Assembly (NCBI GenBank): GCA_016218475.1
Contig: JACREB010000216.1
Location: 1-33,427, forward strand
Source of the DNA: Nitrosomonadales bacterium
GTDB lineage: Bacteria > Pseudomonadota > Gammaproteobacteria > Burkholderiales > Gallionellaceae
Length of the DNA: 33,427 bases
Reading direction: 5' to 3'
Shown: in pieces, positions 29,781 to 33,427 of the stretch
How the letters are laid out: each line of letters opens with the position of its first letter
Position numbering within the stretch: position 1 is the first letter of the stretch
Notes under the pieces: model-generated
What the model saw: only the letters and a program-made list of their open reading frames with translations
What the model was told of the DNA's origin: nothing
The model's database searches: none
Translations under genes and position numbers: made by a program

Positions 29781-30740
29781 TTACCTGGCAACTCCGGCGG
29801 TCGAGGCTTGGGCCGCTGCGGGCGCATCAGCCAGTCCGCCGCCAAACTTGTATACGTACACCGCCAGCTTCTTGATCTCGGCATCGCTCAGCTTGCCTGC
29901 TGCCTTGAAGCCGGGCATCGCCGCCACGCGCGCCTGGGGATCACCGGAGTTCACGCCGTAGGTGATGGTGCGCCTGATGCTGTCGGCAGAGATACCATAG
30001 GTTCCATCCGCGTTTTTGATGTCAGCAAAGCGATACACTTTGTCGGTCAGGTTGGCCGAACCCATCGCCTGGATACCCTTGCCATCCGGGCCGTGGCAAG
30101 CGGTGCAGTCGCTCTCCATGAACACCTTCTTGCCAACTGTTTCGGAATCGCCCTTGCCTTCGCTCAACGCGAGGACATACTTTGCCACGGCGTCAATTTG
30201 CTCGGGTTTCAGGCTATCTTTGTGCGCCATCATTATCCCCTGGCGGCCACCGGTGATGGTTTCGTGAATGTTGTCGATCTTGCCGCCGTACAGCCAATCA
30301 TCATCATTCAGGATAGGCGCAAACAACCCTTCCTTATCTCTGGTGCCAACGCCATTCTGCCCGTGACAGGCCGCGCAGTTGTCGCCGAACAATACCTTGC
30401 CGGAACGCTTCACATACTCGCTCAGTTCGTTGTCGGCCAGGATGGCCGCCGGTGTCATGTCCTTGAGCCTGGATTCAAATTTGCCGCGTATCGCGTCCAC
30501 TTCACCCTTGTCGGCTTCCATTTCCTTGATCGCCGTCCAGCCGCCGATGCCCTTGAAGAAGCTGCCCGCCGAAGCGAACGGGATGGAGGGATAGTAGGTC
30601 CAGTACACCACGACAAACAACGCGCTGGCAGCCAAGCCCAGTATCCACCACTTGGGCGGCTGGTTGGTGAAGTCCCCCAGGTCATCGTCCCATACATGGC
30701 CGGTTGTCGGCACACCTGATACATCGTATTTTTCATTCAT
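29781..30740 (-). CDS. ccoP: cbb3 oxidase diheme cytochrome c subunit CcoP
   Basis: The 319-residue subunit passes electrons to the cbb3 catalytic core. It has an N-terminal cytoplasmic stretch, one membrane helix (WWILGLAASALFVVVYW), and two periplasmic cytochrome c domains with heme sites at about 122 (CAACH) and 211 (CTACH). Met ligands are likely in MMAHKD and AAMPGF. The start ATG overlaps the ccoQ stop (ATGA), coupling translation. An A8 run lies immediately upstream. The C-terminus carries an Ala-rich tail. A strong terminator follows. Confidence 0.97.
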   Translation of the reverse strand: MNEKYDVSGVPTTGHVWDDDLGDFTNQPPKWWILGLAASALFVVVYWTYYPSIPFASAGSFFKGIGGWTAIKEMEADKGEVDAIRGKFESRLKDMTPAAILADNELSEYVKRSGKVLFGDNCAACHGQNGVGTRDKEGLFAPILNDDDWLYGGKIDNIHETITGGRQGIMMAHKDSLKPEQIDAVAKYVLALSEGKGDSETVGKKVFMESDCTACHGPDGKGIQAMGSANLTDKVYRFADIKNADGTYGISADSIRRTITYGVNSGDPQARVAAMPGFKAAGKLSDAEIKKLAVYVYKFGGGLADAPAAAQASTAGVAR

Positions 30741-30946
30741 CTTTTTTTTCCCATGCTGATAGCGTCTTCATCATCCAGCGCCATGCCGCGCTGCGACTCA
30801 AACATGTCCTTGTTGGCGGGGCGGAATACCATGACATAAACCACAACCATGCCGATGAATGCGACCAGGGTAAAGAACACCCCGACCCAGTCATTCGCGG
30901 ACATGGCGGCAGTGTCCATGCCCAGATATCCAAGCAAGTTAGTCAC
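30737..30946 (-). CDS. ccoQ: cbb3 oxidase small subunit CcoQ
   Basis: The 69-residue membrane protein has one helix (WVGVFFTLVAFIGMVVVYVMVF) followed by the CcoQ-type motif RPANKDMFESQR. It stabilises the cbb3 complex, especially in the presence of oxygen in studied species. The GTG start at 30946 overlaps the ccoO end by eight bases; an internal ATG ten codons in is an alternative. The last codons run through eight consecutive A residues (GGA AAA AAA AGA TGA) just before ccoP, which is in the -1 frame. Confidence 0.9.
   Translation of the reverse strand: MTNLLGYLGMDTAAMSANDWVGVFFTLVAFIGMVVVYVMVFRPANKDMFESQRGMALDDEDAISMGKKR
30742..30749 (-). other. A8 run at the ccoQ/ccoP junction (possible slippery site)
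   Basis: In the ccoQ frame the sequence is GGA AAA AAA AGA TGA, containing the heptamer A AAA AAA. A -1 slip would skip the ccoQ stop and read directly into ccoP as AAG ATG AAT GAA. Polymerase slippage on the run would have a related effect. No stimulatory structure was looked for systematically. Confidence 0.3.
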
Positions 30947-31736
30947 GGTAATTCACGCCTTCTTCGAACTTGATGTGATTGCCCAAGCCTTGCAGGAAGG
31001 CAATCAGCGCATCCATATCGGTCTTGCCTTCGAGTTGCGTTTTTGCGCCGTCGATATAGGCATCGGTATAGATGGCCTTGGGCACCGGATTGAACGGCAT
31101 TCTGGTCATCACCTTCATGGTTTCTATGGTTTCAGCCACATTCACCGGCATTTTTTCCAGCCAGAAATAATTGGGCATGACAGACTCCGGCACCACATCG
31201 CGCGGGTATTTCAGGTGGCGGCGATGCCACTCGTCCGAGTACTTGGCGCCGACACGCGCCAGATCAGGGCCGGTGCGCTTGGAACCCCATTGGTAGGTGT
31301 GGTCGTACATGGATTCTTCCGCAATCGAGTAATGCCCATAGCGGTCTTTTTCATCACGGAAGGGGCGGATCATCTGCGAGTGGCACAGGAAGCAGCCTTC
31401 GCGGATGTAGATCGCGCGTCCGGCCAACTCCAGCGGTTTGTAGGGCCGCACGCCATCGCCGGGCTGCCAGTCTTCCAGCGTCTTGTGCCCGGAGGTGGCA
31501 GGGTTCCACACGATCTTGTCCATCGAAACAACCTTGCCCTTGCCATCTTTATGGGCCGTGCCGTTGAAAGTGCCGTCCCCGCCGGTCATCGCAGTATTCG
31601 GCAAATAAAACAGCGGCACAATTTCCACGATGCCGCCAATCGCCACAGCAATGGCGGTCAATACAAACATCAGGACGGTGCTTCGCTCGGCCTTGTCCTG
31701 TAATTTGGATGAATAAATTTTGTCGTGATCGGACAT
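30939..31736 (-). CDS. ccoO: cbb3 oxidase monoheme cytochrome c subunit CcoO
   Basis: The 265-residue subunit has an N-terminal membrane anchor (VLMFVLTAIAVAIGGIVEIVP) and a periplasmic cytochrome c domain with its heme site near residue 114 (CFLCH). The family segment SQMIRPFRDEKDRYGHYS follows. I choose the ATG at 31736 (MSDHDKIYS), because AAGGAG sits five bases upstream; the GTG at 31742 would overlap that site. It lies nine bases after ccoN and its 3' end overlaps ccoQ, consistent with one ccoNOQP transcript. Confidence 0.96.
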   Translation of the reverse strand: MSDHDKIYSSKLQDKAERSTVLMFVLTAIAVAIGGIVEIVPLFYLPNTAMTGGDGTFNGTAHKDGKGKVVSMDKIVWNPATSGHKTLEDWQPGDGVRPYKPLELAGRAIYIREGCFLCHSQMIRPFRDEKDRYGHYSIAEESMYDHTYQWGSKRTGPDLARVGAKYSDEWHRRHLKYPRDVVPESVMPNYFWLEKMPVNVAETIETMKVMTRMPFNPVPKAIYTDAYIDGAKTQLEGKTDMDALIAFLQGLGNHIKFEEGVNYRD

Positions 31737-31745
31737 GTTCACTCC

Positions 31746-33179
31746 TTATGCGTTGGCAGGAACGGCATCGGCGCCGCGCACGGCATTTGCTTGGCGCACC
31801 GTCATGACGATGTTGTACAACGCTATCCACGCACCCAGGTTGAAAATCATCCCACCGATGGCGCGCATTGCGTAGTAGGGGTGCATCGCGGATACCGATT
31901 CGACGAAGGTGTAGGACAGCGTGCCGTACTCATCGTAATCGCGCCACATCAAACCCTGCATGATGCCGGATACCCACATTGCCACGACGTAAACCACGGT
32001 GCCGATGGTTGCCAGCCAGAAGTGCGTATTGACGAGGTTTTCGGAGTACATCTTGTCCACGCCCCACAACTTCTTCACCATGTGGTACATCGCGCCATAG
32101 GAAACCATCGCCATCCAGCCCAGTGCGCCGGAATGCACATGGCCTATGGTCCAGTCGGTGTAATGGGACAAGGCGTTCACCGTCTTGATGGACATCACCG
32201 GGCCTTCGAAAGTGGACATCGCGTAAAACGCCAGGGAGACCACCAGAAAACGCATGACGTAATCGGTGCGCAGCTTGTCCCATGCGCCGGACAGCGTCAT
32301 CATGCCGTTCATCGCGCCACCCCAGGACGGGATAATCATCGCCAATGAAATTCCAGCGCCAAGGGAACCTGTCCAGTCGGGCAACGCGGTGTATTGCAGG
32401 TGGTGGGCGCCCAGCCACACGTAGCCGAAAGTCAAAGCCCAGAAGTGCAATACGGACAGGCGGTAGGAATACACCGGGCGGCCCGCCTGCTTGGGCACGA
32501 AGTAATACATGATGCCGAGGAAGCCGCCGGTCAAATAAAACCCCACCGCATTATGCCCCCACCACCACTGGATCATGGCGTCCTGCACGCCGGAGTAAAT
32601 GGAGTATGACTTGGTCAGGCTGACCGGGATGGCCAGGCTGTTCACGACGTGCAGATAGGTGATCATGACGATCATGCCCATCGTGAACCAGTTTGCCACA
32701 TAGATGTGCGAAGTCTTGCGGATCGCTATGGTCATGATGTGATTCAGGCCGAAAGACAGCCAGACTATCGCGATCAGGATATCGATCGGCCAGGCCAGTT
32801 CGGCATATTCCTTGCCTTGGGACATTCCCAGCGGAAGGGTGATCACAGCCAGTACGATGATCAGGTTCCAGCCCCAGAAGGTGAACCGCGCCAAACCGTT
32901 GCTCCATAATTTGGTCGAACCGGTGCGCTGCACCATGTAAAAACCGGTTCCCATCAGCACACAGCCGCCGAACGCAAAAATCACCGCGTTGGTATGCAAC
33001 GGGCGCAAGCGTCCGAAGCTGAGGTAAGGGCTGTCAAGGTTCAGGAACGGCCACGCCAGCTCAGACGCGATCCACACGCCGATCAGCGTACCCACCACGG
33101 CGTAGATGGCGGCCGCGATGGTGAACCACCGAACCACCTCCATATCGTACTTTACCGGTGTCGCTCGGGTTGCTTCCAC
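31746..33179 (-). CDS. ccoN: cbb3 oxidase catalytic subunit CcoN
   Basis: This is the heme-copper catalytic subunit that reduces O2 to water with high affinity and pumps protons. I start it at the GTG at 33179 behind GGGAGGAG, giving 477 residues, the usual size; the ORF track's extra 18 residues are upstream of the ribosome site. About twelve membrane helices are visible. Heme and copper ligand regions are present: [17 protein letters not shown] (CuB His), GAHHLQYT (the His pair) and [10 protein letters not shown] near residue 350. It is the first gene of ccoNOQP. A MITE copy begins 113 bases upstream. Confidence 0.97.
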   Translation of the reverse strand: MEATRATPVKYDMEVVRWFTIAAAIYAVVGTLIGVWIASELAWPFLNLDSPYLSFGRLRPLHTNAVIFAFGGCVLMGTGFYMVQRTGSTKLWSNGLARFTFWGWNLIIVLAVITLPLGMSQGKEYAELAWPIDILIAIVWLSFGLNHIMTIAIRKTSHIYVANWFTMGMIVMITYLHVVNSLAIPVSLTKSYSIYSGVQDAMIQWWWGHNAVGFYLTGGFLGIMYYFVPKQAGRPVYSYRLSVLHFWALTFGYVWLGAHHLQYTALPDWTGSLGAGISLAMIIPSWGGAMNGMMTLSGAWDKLRTDYVMRFLVVSLAFYAMSTFEGPVMSIKTVNALSHYTDWTIGHVHSGALGWMAMVSYGAMYHMVKKLWGVDKMYSENLVNTHFWLATIGTVVYVVAMWVSGIMQGLMWRDYDEYGTLSYTFVESVSAMHPYYAMRAIGGMIFNLGAWIALYNIVMTVRQANAVRGADAVPANA

Positions 33180-33291
33180 AGTATCTCTCCTCCCTTTGAT
33201 CAAAAATTCCCAATCAACCCGCCGCAGTCGCACCCATCAACCGAACTGCTCAATATCCAGCGGGCTTACTGCATTTTCTGATTGAAAATAA

Positions 33292-33427
33292 TCTTACTGT
33301 GTCACAAAGCGCTGAAGGGCGCATTGCGGCGTTAAAATCGGGCTCAAAATGCTCATTTACTACATGTAAACTCCGCTTTTTTGCCCGATTTTGCCTTGCA
33401 CTGCATCCCTTGATCGCTTTGTGACAC
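33292..33427. mobile_element. MITE-like element, second copy (cut by window end)
   Basis: It begins with the same 20-bp end TCTTACTGTGTCACAAAGCG as the copy at 14328. It matches that copy without gaps for 136 bases, with only four differences, all transitions. It is preceded by ATAA, as is the first copy. The last seven bases of the element lie outside the window. It sits upstream of ccoN. Confidence 0.8.

Noticed and set aside
33278-33291. Possible FNR/ANR site upstream of ccoN (CTGATTGAAAATAA), and the TTGAT..ATCAA pair at about 33198-33219
   Set aside because: The first matches only about 7 of 10 consensus positions; the second has a spacer of about 12 instead of 4. Regulation by FNR-type proteins is plausible for cco genes, but these sites do not support it well.

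Overview
The window looks like chromosome from a betaproteobacterial chemolithoautotroph, with Gallionellaceae or a related Nitrosomonadales lineage as my best guess. This rests on a class I phosphoribulokinase (Calvin cycle), pyruvate:ferredoxin oxidoreductase, a full cbb3 oxidase locus for growth at low oxygen, moderately high G+C, and intergenic gaps crowded with short palindromic repeats. The taxonomic placement is inference; no rRNA, tRNA or CRISPR array was seen.

Layout: (1) 1-4.6 kb, minus strand: prk then nifJ, probably one carbon-metabolism transcription unit. (2) 4.8-6.4 kb: a secreted protein of unknown function and a mosaic of dispersed repeats. (3) 6.4-11.3 kb: signalling genes. 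A membrane hybrid histidine kinase is followed by a hicAB toxin-antitoxin pair flanked by an 11-bp direct repeat, then two divergent LuxR-type response regulators. The second regulator has lost the phospho-acceptor aspartate. (4) 11.6-14.3 kb: an unusual 870-residue fusion of metallo-beta-lactamase fold, two cyclic-nucleotide-binding-like domains and a bacteriohemerythrin. (5) 14.3-17.6 kb: a 143-bp MITE-like element, a small unknown gene, then accA overlapping tilS. tilS carries two in-frame insertions of dispersed repeats. (6) 17.6-19.4 kb: a decay zone with an HlyD tail fragment, a VapBC-type pair and a transposase fragment. (7) 19.4-24.6 kb: an HDOD protein, cheD, a 56-residue lysine-rich protein, a GspE/PilB-type ATPase and a pair of unknown membrane-associated proteins. 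(8) 24.6-33.2 kb, minus strand: ccoNOQP, a strong terminator, then ccoG, ccoH, ccoI and ccoS, which together encode the cbb3 oxidase and its assembly and copper-supply factors. A second copy of the MITE lies just upstream of ccoN.

How the genes work together: prk feeds RuBP to CO2 fixation and NifJ links pyruvate, acetyl-CoA and ferredoxin. accA takes acetyl-CoA into fatty acids. The cbb3 oxidase supplies high-affinity respiration, and the hemerythrin fusion plausibly senses or binds oxygen.

The most distinctive material is the hemerythrin fusion, the atypical receiver, the repeat-bearing tilS and a layered set of repeat families. These include the MITE pair, a three-copy composite repeat, a short ccoI-tail look-alike and several long perfect inverted repeats.
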